Shown piece by piece: positions 14,837-23,085 of a stretch of 35,665 nucleotides of DNA. The notes beneath the pieces are model-generated. The model had not been told where the DNA came from and ran no database searches. It saw nothing but the letters and a program-made list of their open reading frames with translations. The position numbers and the translations under genes were made by a program. The stretch comes from Spirochaetaceae bacterium (lineage in GTDB: Bacteria; Spirochaetota; Spirochaetia; Treponematales; Breznakiellaceae), in contig JAISIL010000078.1 of NCBI GenBank assembly GCA_031262035.1, positions 1 to 35,665 of the forward strand. The letters are read 5' to 3'. Each line of letters starts with the position of its first letter. Position 1 is the first letter of the stretch.

Positions 14837-15934
14837 TTAGAATCCGCACTCGGCTGCTGTGTGGTAACCGGTGTCTACTACTGCTGATTTCAGGTTTGCC
14901 TTTGTTACAATGGTGTCTTCAAGAAGAAGTGAAGGAACAACATGTGTATCAGTGGACTTATACTGTGCCATATCAAGACCGGCAGGTGTTTTGCCCGAAA
15001 GGACTTCGTCTACCAATTTTACTGTGGCTGCGCCCAGTTGGCGTGTATCCTTGAGGATTGTTGCATACTGTTCGCCGTCATTGATTGATTTGCAGGATGC
15101 TACGATGCAGTCCTGTCCGCCGGCGACCGGGAGCGGCTTTGTAGCGCTGCCCTTTGCATAGCCCAGGCCCTTTGCTGATTCAAGAATGGCAAGGCTGATG
15201 GGGTCATAGGGAGAAAGAACGCCGTCAAGATTCTTGTCGGTATAGAAAGCGCTGAAGAGGTTTTCCATTCTCTTCTGGGCTTCGGCTGCATCCCAGCGCA
15301 TGGTGGCGATGGTCTGGAAGTCTGTCTGGCCTGAAGGAACGGTGATGACGCCTTTGTCGAAATAGGGCTTCAGGATTTCCATTGCGCCATTGTAGACTAC
15401 TACTGCGTTGTTATCATCGGGGCTGCCGCCGAAGAGCTCGATATTGTAGGTCTTGCCTGCCGGAGCCTGGTCCAGTTTAAGGCCGTCTACAACAATCTTA
15501 CCCATGTGCTGGCCGACTTTGTAATTATCAAATGTGACATAGTAGTCAACATTGGGGCTGTTGGTCAGAAGGCGGTCATAAGCAATGGTGATGCACTTTG
15601 CATCAGCGCACTTCTGCAGAACATCGCCAAGGGCAGAACCATCGATTGAGCCGATAACAATGGCTTTTGCGCCCTTTAATAGCATGGCTTCAATCTGGGA
15701 CACCTGTGTGGGGATGTCGTTGTTCGAGAACTGAAGGTCAGTCTGATAACCCAGTTTGTCGAAGCCTTCTTTGACAGAATTACCGTCAATGTTCCAGCGT
15801 TCCTCGGCGCTTGTCGGCATAACGATACCGATAAGGCCCTTACCGCCTGCCGAACCGCCACCCTGCTGGCCGTTGGCAAACACGCTTCCCAGTGCTACTG
15901 AGAGCACGAGAAGAACTAAAAGAAACTTCTTCAT
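14837..15934 (-). CDS. chvE: Periplasmic multiple-monosaccharide binding protein (ChvE-like)
   Basis: This 365-residue protein starts with a Sec signal peptide (MKKFLLVLLVLSVALGSVFA) followed by NGQQGGGS. The mature part is a periplasmic-binding-protein type 1 fold close to ChvE: IGIVMPTSAEERWNIDG, KAIVIGSIDGSALGD, CITIAYDRLL and VAGGQDCIVAS. ChvE proteins bind several aldoses, and specificity cannot be read from sequence alone. AAGGAGG stands before the ATG. Expression is driven by a consensus promoter with an operator-like spacer and a second palindrome in the leader, so it is probably repressed until a sugar is present. Confidence 0.92.
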   Translation of the reverse strand: MKKFLLVLLVLSVALGSVFANGQQGGGSAGGKGLIGIVMPTSAEERWNIDGNSVKEGFDKLGYQTDLQFSNNDIPTQVSQIEAMLLKGAKAIVIGSIDGSALGDVLQKCADAKCITIAYDRLLTNSPNVDYYVTFDNYKVGQHMGKIVVDGLKLDQAPAGKTYNIELFGGSPDDNNAVVVYNGAMEILKPYFDKGVITVPSGQTDFQTIATMRWDAAEAQKRMENLFSAFYTDKNLDGVLSPYDPISLAILESAKGLGYAKGSATKPLPVAGGQDCIVASCKSINDGEQYATILKDTRQLGAATVKLVDEVLSGKTPAGLDMAQYKSTDTHVVPSLLLEDTIVTKANLKSAVVDTGYHTAAECGF

Positions 15935-15997
15935 AAGTTTCCTCCTTCGAAAATTTTGGCCTGCCCAATAAAAGTAAAGAGCCGAACAGGCCGTTTT

Positions 15998-16062
15998 TTA
16001 CACCAACTGGTGTAAGCTCCTTCTTCGTCAGCAATTATAGTGCATTTTTATGCACTTGTCAA
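15998..16062 (-). promoter_or_regulatory. chvE operon promoter with two operator-like palindromes
   Basis: On the minus strand, -35 TTGACA (16057-16062) and -10 TATAAT (16034-16039) are both perfect and 17 bases apart. The spacer is itself a palindrome, GTGCAT-AAAA-ATGCAC (16040-16055). About 12 bases after the predicted start lies TTACACCA-GT-TGGTGTAA (15998-16015), a perfect 18-base palindrome. Either or both could be repressor sites. A later stem GGCCTG/CAGGCC may fold in the leader. Confidence 0.8.
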
Positions 16063-16165
16063 GAGGAATTATTATTTTATTTTTTTTATTTATTTTTGTC
16101 AATTAATTGCATTAAATATCACAAATTCTCTCCGCTGGTCTTCTGTCTTTTCCCCAAAAAACCTA

Positions 16166-16195
16166 TTGACAAAATTATGATTTTTTATGTATAAT
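16166..16195 (+). promoter_or_regulatory. Consensus promoter of the carbohydrate operon, predicted leaderless
   Basis: -35 TTGACA (16166-16171), an 18-base spacer and -10 TATAAT (16190-16195). The ATG at 16202 follows after only 6 bases (AACCGG). No ribosome site is available. The mRNA should begin at the start codon. Confidence 0.8.
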
Positions 16196-16201
16196 AACCG
16201 G

Positions 16202-19132
16202 ATGCTTGTAGATGCCTTGGCTAAATTAAAGGGAGTATTAATACTCCTTGCTGTTTGTATCGGTTTAGTTGTGTATTTTACCTTTCGGGGAAATTCAGAA
16301 CAAAATTACAGCGCTGAATACGAAGGACAGAACCTTCAGGTAAGAGTTGGCGGGCGGCAAAACACCTACAGCTCTTATCTCGAAAATCATGCCGGCGACC
16401 CTTTGGGGGCAGCTCTTGTTCCGGTCGACCTTTTTTCGTATACGGAAAATTCAAGCGGTGTTTCCCCGTTGAGTAACTACGAAGGCGAAGCCCGCTCTCT
16501 GCGTGCCGAAGAAGTAAGTTTTCTTCAATATAATATAAACATTCCTGCCGAGGGCATGTATAATATCTACATTGAATACTTTCCGGCCGAGGCACGGGGC
16601 ATTGCTATCGAGCGTTCTTTTACTATCAATGGCGGCTCGCCCTTCCTTGGTTCCGAGCAATTGTCTTTTCAGAGGGTCTGGGGCGATGCACCCGGCGGCA
16701 TCCGCTATGATAATCAGGGGAATATGATTCGCCCTACCCAGGTTGAAAAGCCCCGCTGGGAATCAAGCTATTTTAAAGATTACATGGGCTATTATACCGA
16801 CCCCTACCGCTTTTACTTTAAGGCCGGCCGCAATACAATAGAGCTTACCGGCATTAACGAACCGCTGGTTATTCGCAAAATGGAAATCCGGCCTGTCGAC
16901 CATGTTCCTTCGTATAAGGAATATATTGAATATAGTGGCGCGGTGGTTTCGACAAGCTCAACCACCGTGGTCACCGCGGTCTCTGGGGCTCCGCGTGAGC
17001 CTATTAAAATACAGGGCGAAGATTCTACGACACGCAGCGACCCATCGCTCTATGCTGTCTATGACCGCTCAAGCGGCGCTACCGAACCTTCAAGTGTTGC
17101 AAAAATCGTTCTGAATATGATTGGCGGCAACGCCTGGCGTGTTCCCGGCCAGTGGATTGAGTGGGAATTTGATGTGGGTGCCGATGATTACTATGCCCTT
17201 TCTATCAAGGCAAGGCAGAATTACAATCGCGGCTTTGTTTCAAACCGTTCGGTGATGATAGACGGCGCTATCCCCTGTGCAGAGCTTTCCGCTGTGCCCT
17301 TCCGTTTTTCCAACACCTGGGAACTTGTCACCTTGAATGATGGCTCAGGCGCTTCGGGCAAGGGCGAGCCGCTTTACTTCCCTCTCAAAAAGGGCAAGCA
17401 TACGATTCGTATGGAGGTAAGCCTTGGCGACCTTGGCGTATTGCTGAATACTATGGAAGAAAGTGTCTTCCGCTTGAATGAAATCTACCGGAAAATCCTT
17501 GTGCTTACCGGCCCGGAGCCGGACCCCTATCGCGATTATCGTGTCGATTTTGTCTATCCCGAAGTAATAAGGGCAATGCAGCTTGAAAGCAAGATTCTCT
17601 ATAAGCTTGTTGATGATTTAACCGCCTATGCAGGCGAAAGGGGCAGTCAGACAGCGGTAGCCCTCACTCTTGCCAAGCAGTGTCAGCTTCTGGCGCGGCG
17701 CCCCGACAGGATTCCCCGCACGCTATCAAACTTTAAATCGAATATATCTTCACTTGGGGACAGCTTGAATGCGCTCTCTCAATCGCAGCTTGATATCGAT
17801 TGGCTGATGCTTTCAACAGAAGATGCTGCGCTGCCCCGTGTGCACGAAAATTTCCTTCAGGCCGCCGCTCACGAAGTCCAGTCCTTCGGTGCATCCTTCG
17901 TAGTCGATTATAACAATCTTGGTGATGTATACGATGGCAGCGATGTTGTGGAAGTCTGGATTCTTTCAGGCCGCGACCAGAGCACTATCTTAAAGTCGAT
18001 GATAGACGATACCTTTACCCCGAATACCGGCATCAAGGTCAATGTAAAACTGGTTGCAGCCGATGCGGTTATGCCTGCTGTCGTTGCCGGAACGGGGCCG
18101 GATATTGGTTTAACCATTTTACAGGGCGACCCGGTAAACTATGCCTTACGCAGTGCCGCAGTCGACTTAAGCCAGTTCCCCGATTTTGATAAGGTGATAC
18201 AGGCTTTTACCCTCAGTGCAATGGTTCCCTTCTATTTTGAAGACGGCTGTTATGCCCTGCCTGAAACCCAGTATTTCCATGTAATGTTCTATCGAAGCGA
18301 TATTCTGGAACAGCTTGGTGTAGACCCGCCGCAAACCTGGGAGGACCTGATTAAAATTCTGCCTGTTATACAAAAGAGCAATATGAATGTTGGTATTCCC
18401 AGTCTTGCAACAGCCAGCGACTTCTCGGGCTTTTTGGCGCAGTTGTATCAGCGGAGCGGCAAACTGTATAATGCAGACGGTTCCCGCACCCTGCTCGATA
18501 GCGAGGTTTCTATAGAAGCTTTTGATGCCTACACCAAGTTTTATACCCATTATAAAACACCTACCGTCTTCGATTTTGTTAACCGTTTCCGCACCGGCGA
18601 AATGCCCCTTGGTTTTGCAGACTACACTACCTTTAATACCCTGGAAGTTTTTGCCCCCGAAATCCGCGGCTTGTGGGACTTTGGTTTATTGCCCGGCATT
18701 AGGCAGTCCGATGGCAGCATAAAAAGGACAATTCCTACCGGCAGCACAGCGGCTATGATTTATACGGGAAGCAAGGTTCAGGATAAGGCCTGGGAATTCC
18801 TTAAATGGTGGGTGTCCGACCCCATTCAATTGCGTTTTGGCCGTGAACTGGAAAGTGTTATGGGCGCTGCAGGCCGCTATCCTACAAGCAATGTGGCTGC
18901 CTCCAAGGGTTTAAGCTGGGGGGCAAAAGAAATGCAGGTATTAACTGCCATGCGGGAATGGACACAGGGAACGCCCGAAGTCCCCGGTGGCTATTATGTA
19001 AACAGGCACATCGTTAATGCCACACGAAAGGTTTTGAACGAAGGCGCCGACACCCGTGAAACCCTTTTGGATTATTCACGCACCATAAACGATGAGTTAA
19101 TCAAAAAACGAAAAGAATTTGGTTTGGAATAG
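16202..19132 (+). CDS. Membrane-anchored fusion: two CBM-like domains plus extracellular solute-binding domain
   Basis: This is a 976-residue protein. An N-terminal helix (about 10-30, GVLILLAVCIGLVVYFTF) acts as anchor or signal. Two beta-sandwich modules follow, about 40-245 (YNINIPAEGMYNIYIEYFPA) and 270-430 (WIEWEFDVGADDYYALSI). They resemble carbohydrate-binding modules of the CBM6/35 type. A helical linker (435-575) leads to a family 1 solute-binding domain (about 580-976): VVEVWILSGRDQST, TGIKVNVKLV, AGTGPDIGL, then TFNTLEVFAPEIRG. It would capture a glycan at the surface and hand it to the permeases behind it. A family A palindromic repeat (16942-16966) encodes the linker VVSTSSTTV between the two modules. 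The start is dictated by the promoter. Confidence 0.82.
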   Translation: MLVDALAKLKGVLILLAVCIGLVVYFTFRGNSEQNYSAEYEGQNLQVRVGGRQNTYSSYLENHAGDPLGAALVPVDLFSYTENSSGVSPLSNYEGEARSLRAEEVSFLQYNINIPAEGMYNIYIEYFPAEARGIAIERSFTINGGSPFLGSEQLSFQRVWGDAPGGIRYDNQGNMIRPTQVEKPRWESSYFKDYMGYYTDPYRFYFKAGRNTIELTGINEPLVIRKMEIRPVDHVPSYKEYIEYSGAVVSTSSTTVVTAVSGAPREPIKIQGEDSTTRSDPSLYAVYDRSSGATEPSSVAKIVLNMIGGNAWRVPGQWIEWEFDVGADDYYALSIKARQNYNRGFVSNRSVMIDGAIPCAELSAVPFRFSNTWELVTLNDGSGASGKGEPLYFPLKKGKHTIRMEVSLGDLGVLLNTMEESVFRLNEIYRKILVLTGPEPDPYRDYRVDFVYPEVIRAMQLESKILYKLVDDLTAYAGERGSQTAVALTLAKQCQLLARRPDRIPRTLSNFKSNISSLGDSLNALSQSQLDIDWLMLSTEDAALPRVHENFLQAAAHEVQSFGASFVVDYNNLGDVYDGSDVVEVWILSGRDQSTILKSMIDDTFTPNTGIKVNVKLVAADAVMPAVVAGTGPDIGLTILQGDPVNYALRSAAVDLSQFPDFDKVIQAFTLSAMVPFYFEDGCYALPETQYFHVMFYRSDILEQLGVDPPQTWEDLIKILPVIQKSNMNVGIPSLATASDFSGFLAQLYQRSGKLYNADGSRTLLDSEVSIEAFDAYTKFYTHYKTPTVFDFVNRFRTGEMPLGFADYTTFNTLEVFAPEIRGLWDFGLLPGIRQSDGSIKRTIPTGSTAAMIYTGSKVQDKAWEFLKWWVSDPIQLRFGRELESVMGAAGRYPTSNVAASKGLSWGAKEMQVLTAMREWTQGTPEVPGGYYVNRHIVNATRKVLNEGADTRETLLDYSRTINDELIKKRKEFGLE
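16942..16966 (+). repeat. Palindromic repeat family A, in frame in the binding-protein fusion
   Basis: The 25 bases begin GGTGGTTTCGAC and end GCTCAACCACC. They match the inverted right arm of the repeat at 33087-33112 and differ slightly from 8141-8164. They encode VVSTSSTTV between the two CBM-like modules. The next bases (GTGGTCACCGCGG...CTCCGCGTGAG, to about 16999) resemble the end of the 8824-8904 element, so two repeat types may be joined here. Confidence 0.78.
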
Positions 19133-19140
19133 GGGGAAGG

Positions 19141-20073
19141 ATGAGTTTAGCAAGATATGTCGAAAAGAAAAAAGGCGCAGGTAAAAATCTTTTGCACGAA
19201 ATTGTAAAAAGCAAGGTTTGCTATCTGTTCCTTGCACCGTATGCCATTGTGTTTGCACTTTTTGTGGTAGCCCCTTTGATTGTCTCCATTTTTTATAGCT
19301 TTACCTATTATAACATTCTCGAGCCGCCAAAGTTTATCGGTTTACAGAATTATATCAATCTTCTTTTGGCAGATGATGTATTTTTAATTGCAGTAAAAAA
19401 CACCTTTATCATGGCGGCAATTACCGGGCCTATTGGCTATTTAATGAGCTTCCTTTTTGCCTGGTTTATCCATGAATTGCCCCGCTATGTTCGTGCCTTT
19501 GTAACGCTTGTGTTTTATGCCCCTTCTATTTCGGGTGCTGTGTATGTTATTTGGGCAATTATTTTTTCCGGTGACGCTTACGGTTATATTAACGGCCTTT
19601 TAATGCAGTTTGGTTTAATCGACGGCCCTATTCTCTGGCTTACCGACCCAAAGTATATGATGCCAGTTGTCCTGGTGGTTATTGTATGGCTGTCTTTGGG
19701 TTCAGGCTTTCTTTCTTTTGTTGCCGGCCTAAACACCGTCGATGAAACACTTTACGAAGCAGGCTTAATTGACGGCATTAAAAACCGCTGGCAGGAATTG
19801 TGGTATATCACTCTTCCTAACATGAAAGGGATGCTGCTCTTTGGCGCCGTTATGGCCATTACGCAGAGTTTTGGTGTAGCCGATGTTACCACAGCCCTTT
19901 GCGGCTTCCCCAGCACCGATTATGCAGTGCATACGGTAGTGAACCATCTGGTGGACTATGGTTCAATCCGATTCGAAATGGGCTATGCCTCGGCAATTGC
20001 CACATTGCTCTTTTTCATAATGATTCTTTGCAATAAACTGGTTCAGAAAGCATTAAGCAAGGTTGGGGATTAG
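19141..20073 (+). CDS. Carbohydrate ABC transporter permease (MalF/UgpA type)
   Basis: This 310-residue protein has six predicted membrane helices and the BPD_transp_1 coupling motif EAGLIDGIKNRWQELW, which contacts the ATPase subunit. The first helix lies in CYLFLAPYAIVFALFVVAP. It pairs with the permease gene that follows. A GGGGGAAGG ribosome site lies directly before the ATG, 8 bases behind the binding-protein gene. No ATP-binding gene occurs in this operon. Confidence 0.9.
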   Translation: MSLARYVEKKKGAGKNLLHEIVKSKVCYLFLAPYAIVFALFVVAPLIVSIFYSFTYYNILEPPKFIGLQNYINLLLADDVFLIAVKNTFIMAAITGPIGYLMSFLFAWFIHELPRYVRAFVTLVFYAPSISGAVYVIWAIIFSGDAYGYINGLLMQFGLIDGPILWLTDPKYMMPVVLVVIVWLSLGSGFLSFVAGLNTVDETLYEAGLIDGIKNRWQELWYITLPNMKGMLLFGAVMAITQSFGVADVTTALCGFPSTDYAVHTVVNHLVDYGSIRFEMGYASAIATLLFFIMILCNKLVQKALSKVGD

Positions 20074-20109
20074 GTAAGTAGGAAGTAGGAAGGAGGAAGT
20101 AGGAAGAGG
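20074..20109 (+). repeat. GTAGGAAG purine-rich repeat in a permease gap
   Basis: The gap between the two permease genes is made of GTAGGAA/GGAGGAA units. It looks like a single arm of a dispersed repeat and supplies the GAAGAGG ribosome site for the next gene. No inverse arm is seen nearby. Confidence 0.45.
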
Positions 20110-20111
20110 TT

Positions 20112-20963
20112 ATGGCTAGGAAGCGTTTGGCGAATAGGTCGAGGGGTGGCGACTTTTTTATTTATTTTATTCTCGTGGTGTTTGGGATGTTTTTTGCGTA
20201 TCCGCTTGTGTATGCCATAAACAATGCTTTTAAGCCCTTGAATGAAATCTTTTTGTTTCCGCCTAAGTTGTTTGTGCAGCAGCCGACATTGGATAACTTT
20301 CAGGATTTGTTTATCATAATGAGTAAGTCCTGGGTTACTTTTTCTCGGTATATTTTTAATACAGTATTTATAACAGTTGTCGGCACACTGGGCTGCATTA
20401 TTTTTGCCTCAATGGGGGCCTTTGTTGTTTCAAAATACCGCTTTCCCGGCAACAAGGTTTTCTTTACCATTGTAGTAACAACACTGATGTTTTCAGGCTA
20501 TGTAACAGCAATTCCCAACTATCTTATTATGACCAAGCTCGGCTGGGTCGATACCTATCTTTCGGTAATAGTGCCTGCCTTTGCAATGCCGATGGGCTTT
20601 TTTCTTTTAAAGCAGTTTATCGATACTATTCCCAACACCCTTCTTGAAGCAATGAAGATTGACGGGGCCCACGAAGGCCGCATCTTTATGCAGCTTATTC
20701 TTCCGATGATTCGTCCTGCATGGCTTACCGTAATGATTTTTAGTGTGCAAGGTTTGTGGAATACCCGTGCATCAAACTTTATTTATTCAGAAGAATTAAA
20801 AACACTGCCCTATGCATTAAGCCAGATAGTAGCAGGCGGCGTCGCCCGTGCCGGAGCCGGAGCGGCAGTAACCCTCTTTATAATGATAGTCCCCCTTGTC
20901 ATGTTCATTGTAACCCAAAGCAATGTAATAAGCACAATGGCCTATTCAGGAATTAAGGAGTAA
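20112..20963 (+). CDS. Carbohydrate ABC transporter permease (MalG/UgpE type)
   Basis: This 283-residue protein has six predicted membrane helices and the coupling motif EAMKIDGAHEGRIFMQLILP. It follows the MalF-type gene and forms the heterodimeric channel with it. The usual MalG features are present: an N-terminal helix after a basic start (MARKRLANRSRGGD) and an ANNAFKPLNEIF-like periplasmic segment, here INNAFKPLNEIF. The ribosome site lies inside the GGAAG repeat just upstream. Confidence 0.9.
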   Translation: MARKRLANRSRGGDFFIYFILVVFGMFFAYPLVYAINNAFKPLNEIFLFPPKLFVQQPTLDNFQDLFIIMSKSWVTFSRYIFNTVFITVVGTLGCIIFASMGAFVVSKYRFPGNKVFFTIVVTTLMFSGYVTAIPNYLIMTKLGWVDTYLSVIVPAFAMPMGFFLLKQFIDTIPNTLLEAMKIDGAHEGRIFMQLILPMIRPAWLTVMIFSVQGLWNTRASNFIYSEELKTLPYALSQIVAGGVARAGAGAAVTLFIMIVPLVMFIVTQSNVISTMAYSGIKE

Positions 20964-20969
20964 TAGGCA

Positions 20970-22433
20970 ATGAGAAATAAAAAAATCAAATTATCTATTA
21001 TACTGTGTATCATGTTCGCGTGGTCGGCGTGGTTCGCGGTTAATCTTTTTGCAGAACCTACAAACTATACATACAATTACGATTATTGGAATGAACAGGT
21101 GGAAAGCCCTGATGCCTATAGGGTAAGCGCTTATTTGCTTGGGTCGCAATTTGGGATAGGGAACTTTGTTGATCCGCAGGGGCTTTTTGTGCGGGATAAC
21201 AGAATTTATATCTGCGATAGCGGGAACAACAGAATTGTTGTTTTTTCTACGGATAATCGTGGCAACTATGCAGTGTCAGAGATAATTGACCATCTTGTTA
21301 TAAATGGCGCAGAAGAAACATTTAATTATCCCAGTGATATATACGAAACGCTCAGTGGTCATCTGTATATTTGTGACACAAACAATAACCGGGTTTTGCA
21401 TATTGATGCACAGGGAAACTATCTTGATATGATTACAAAACCTGTCGACCAGAGTATTGATGCAGGCTTTGTGTTCCTGCCGGTAAAGGCCGTAGTCGAT
21501 TCGGCAAACAGGATTTATATACAGGCAAAGAATGTAAACAAAGGCCTTATGGAATTCGATAACCGTGGTGAGTTTATCGGCTACATGGGCGCCAATCGGG
21601 TGCAGGTAAAGATTGTCGATTATATATGGAAGTTGCTTTCCAGCCAGGCACAGCGTGCACAGATGGACCTCTTTGTTCCCACTGAATACAATAACCTTGC
21701 ACTTGATAACGAAGGTTTTATCTATGTTACCAATTCTACCGGGCAAACCTATGCGGTGCGGCGTCTAAACCCCATGGGACAGGATATTCTTTTGCGAAAC
21801 GGCTACAAGGATCCGGTTGGCGATGTGGTATTTGGCAATGCAGGCGGTATTCAGGGGCCTTCAAAGTTTATAGATGTAACAGCTCTTGCAAATGAATCTT
21901 ATGCCTGTTTTGACCGAACCCGCGGTCGTATCTTTGTCTACGATTTTCAGGGGAATCTTCTGTATGCCTTTGGCGGTGTTGGCAATCGGGAAGGCTATTT
22001 TATGCTGCCTGTTGCTCTTGACAGCATGGGCGACAGCCTTTTTGCCCTCGATTCCCGAACTGCAACACTGACCCGTTTCGATTTAACTGAATACGGCCTC
22101 CTTGTTCGCGATGCATTAAACGAATATAAACTGGGCCGCTATGAAGAATCAGCCGCTATTTGGCAGGAAGTGCTTAAACGCAATGGCAATTATGATATGG
22201 CCTATATCGGCATTGGGCGTGCGGCATTACGGCAGGGCAAGTATGAAGAAGCAATGGAGTATTACCGTTTAAAATATTACGATGAAGGTTACGGAAAGGC
22301 ATTCCAATATTATCGTAAAGAGTGGGTTGAAGCAAATTTATGGTGGATGATGCTGGTTATTGTGCTGCTTATTATAGGGCCATGGGCAGTTAAAACAATT
22401 ATTAGGGTCCGCAAGGAGATAATTGAAGCATGA
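20970..22433 (+). CDS. Membrane-anchored NHL-repeat/TPR protein
   Basis: This is a 487-residue protein. An N-terminal signal or anchor (IILCIMFAWSAWFAVNLFA) is followed by NHL beta-propeller repeats over about 55-370. Repeats read FVDPQGLFVRDNRIYICDSG, NYPSDIYETLSGHLYICDT and FMLPVALDSMGDSLFALDS. A TPR-like helical part (about 385-440, LGRYEESAAIWQEVLKRN) precedes a C-terminal membrane helix (LWWMMLVIVLLIIGPWAV) and a short basic tail. It probably exposes the propeller outside the membrane, perhaps as a scaffold or sugar-binding platform for the importer. It overlaps the next gene by ATGA. Confidence 0.82.
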   Translation: MRNKKIKLSIILCIMFAWSAWFAVNLFAEPTNYTYNYDYWNEQVESPDAYRVSAYLLGSQFGIGNFVDPQGLFVRDNRIYICDSGNNRIVVFSTDNRGNYAVSEIIDHLVINGAEETFNYPSDIYETLSGHLYICDTNNNRVLHIDAQGNYLDMITKPVDQSIDAGFVFLPVKAVVDSANRIYIQAKNVNKGLMEFDNRGEFIGYMGANRVQVKIVDYIWKLLSSQAQRAQMDLFVPTEYNNLALDNEGFIYVTNSTGQTYAVRRLNPMGQDILLRNGYKDPVGDVVFGNAGGIQGPSKFIDVTALANESYACFDRTRGRIFVYDFQGNLLYAFGGVGNREGYFMLPVALDSMGDSLFALDSRTATLTRFDLTEYGLLVRDALNEYKLGRYEESAAIWQEVLKRNGNYDMAYIGIGRAALRQGKYEEAMEYYRLKYYDEGYGKAFQYYRKEWVEANLWWMMLVIVLLIIGPWAVKTIIRVRKEIIEA

Positions 22434-23080
22434 AAGGCATGAAAAAACTTGACAATCACTTTCTCGATAGCCTCAGGTTTGCCCTGTATATACCGACACA
22501 TCCTTTTGATGGTTTCTGGGATTTAACACACGAAGGCCGGGGCAGTGTAATGGCAGCAAATATCATTACATTGGCAATGATACTGGTAGAAATAATGCGC
22601 CTGACGCTAACTAATTTTCAGTTTTTAATAATCAACCTTGAAAAATTTAATATTATAACAGTATTCTTGCGCATTATTCTTCCGCTGGGTTTATGGACGG
22701 TGGCCAATTGGTCGCTTACCACCTTGATGGACGGTAAGGGCAAGTTAAAAGATATATACATGGCAACTTCCTATGCACTGGTTCCCTATATTATAGTTAA
22801 TTTTTTAATGATAGTGCTATCGCAATTTATTACTGCACAGGAAGGTTCTGTGTATCATGTGCTGATTGCTTTTTCTACTATATGGTCCGTGCTGCTTGTC
22901 CTTGCCGGCATGATGATGATACATGACTATTCTGCAAGCAAGGCAATACTTTCGAGCCTTTTAACAATAGTCGGCGTAGGAATTATGGTGTTTCTATTTT
23001 TGATGTTCTTCAGTCTAATCAGCGACGCCATAGCATATTTTATCTCGCTATATAAAGAAATAGTATTCAGAGTGAGCTAA
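22430..23080 (+). CDS. Yip1-family integral membrane protein
   Basis: This 216-residue protein has a polar N-terminus containing YIPTHPFDGFWDLTHEGRGS, the entry motif of bacterial YIP1-family proteins ('P.....f..lk.e..gs'). Five or so hydrophobic helices follow. No catalytic motif is seen. In many bacteria such genes sit next to NHL and DUF5696 genes in carbohydrate ABC operons, as here, but their role is not known. A membrane-assembly factor for the uptake complex is a reasonable guess. The start codon overlaps the stop of the NHL gene. Confidence 0.75.
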   Translation: MKGMKKLDNHFLDSLRFALYIPTHPFDGFWDLTHEGRGSVMAANIITLAMILVEIMRLTLTNFQFLIINLEKFNIITVFLRIILPLGLWTVANWSLTTLMDGKGKLKDIYMATSYALVPYIIVNFLMIVLSQFITAQEGSVYHVLIAFSTIWSVLLVLAGMMMIHDYSASKAILSSLLTIVGVGIMVFLFLMFFSLISDAIAYFISLYKEIVFRVS

Positions 23081-23085
23081 GGAGA

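Noticed and set aside
20074-20109. Purine-rich GTAGGAAG units considered as a CRISPR or VNTR
   Set aside because: The units are short, irregular and without spacers; it is only a gap with a ribosome site.
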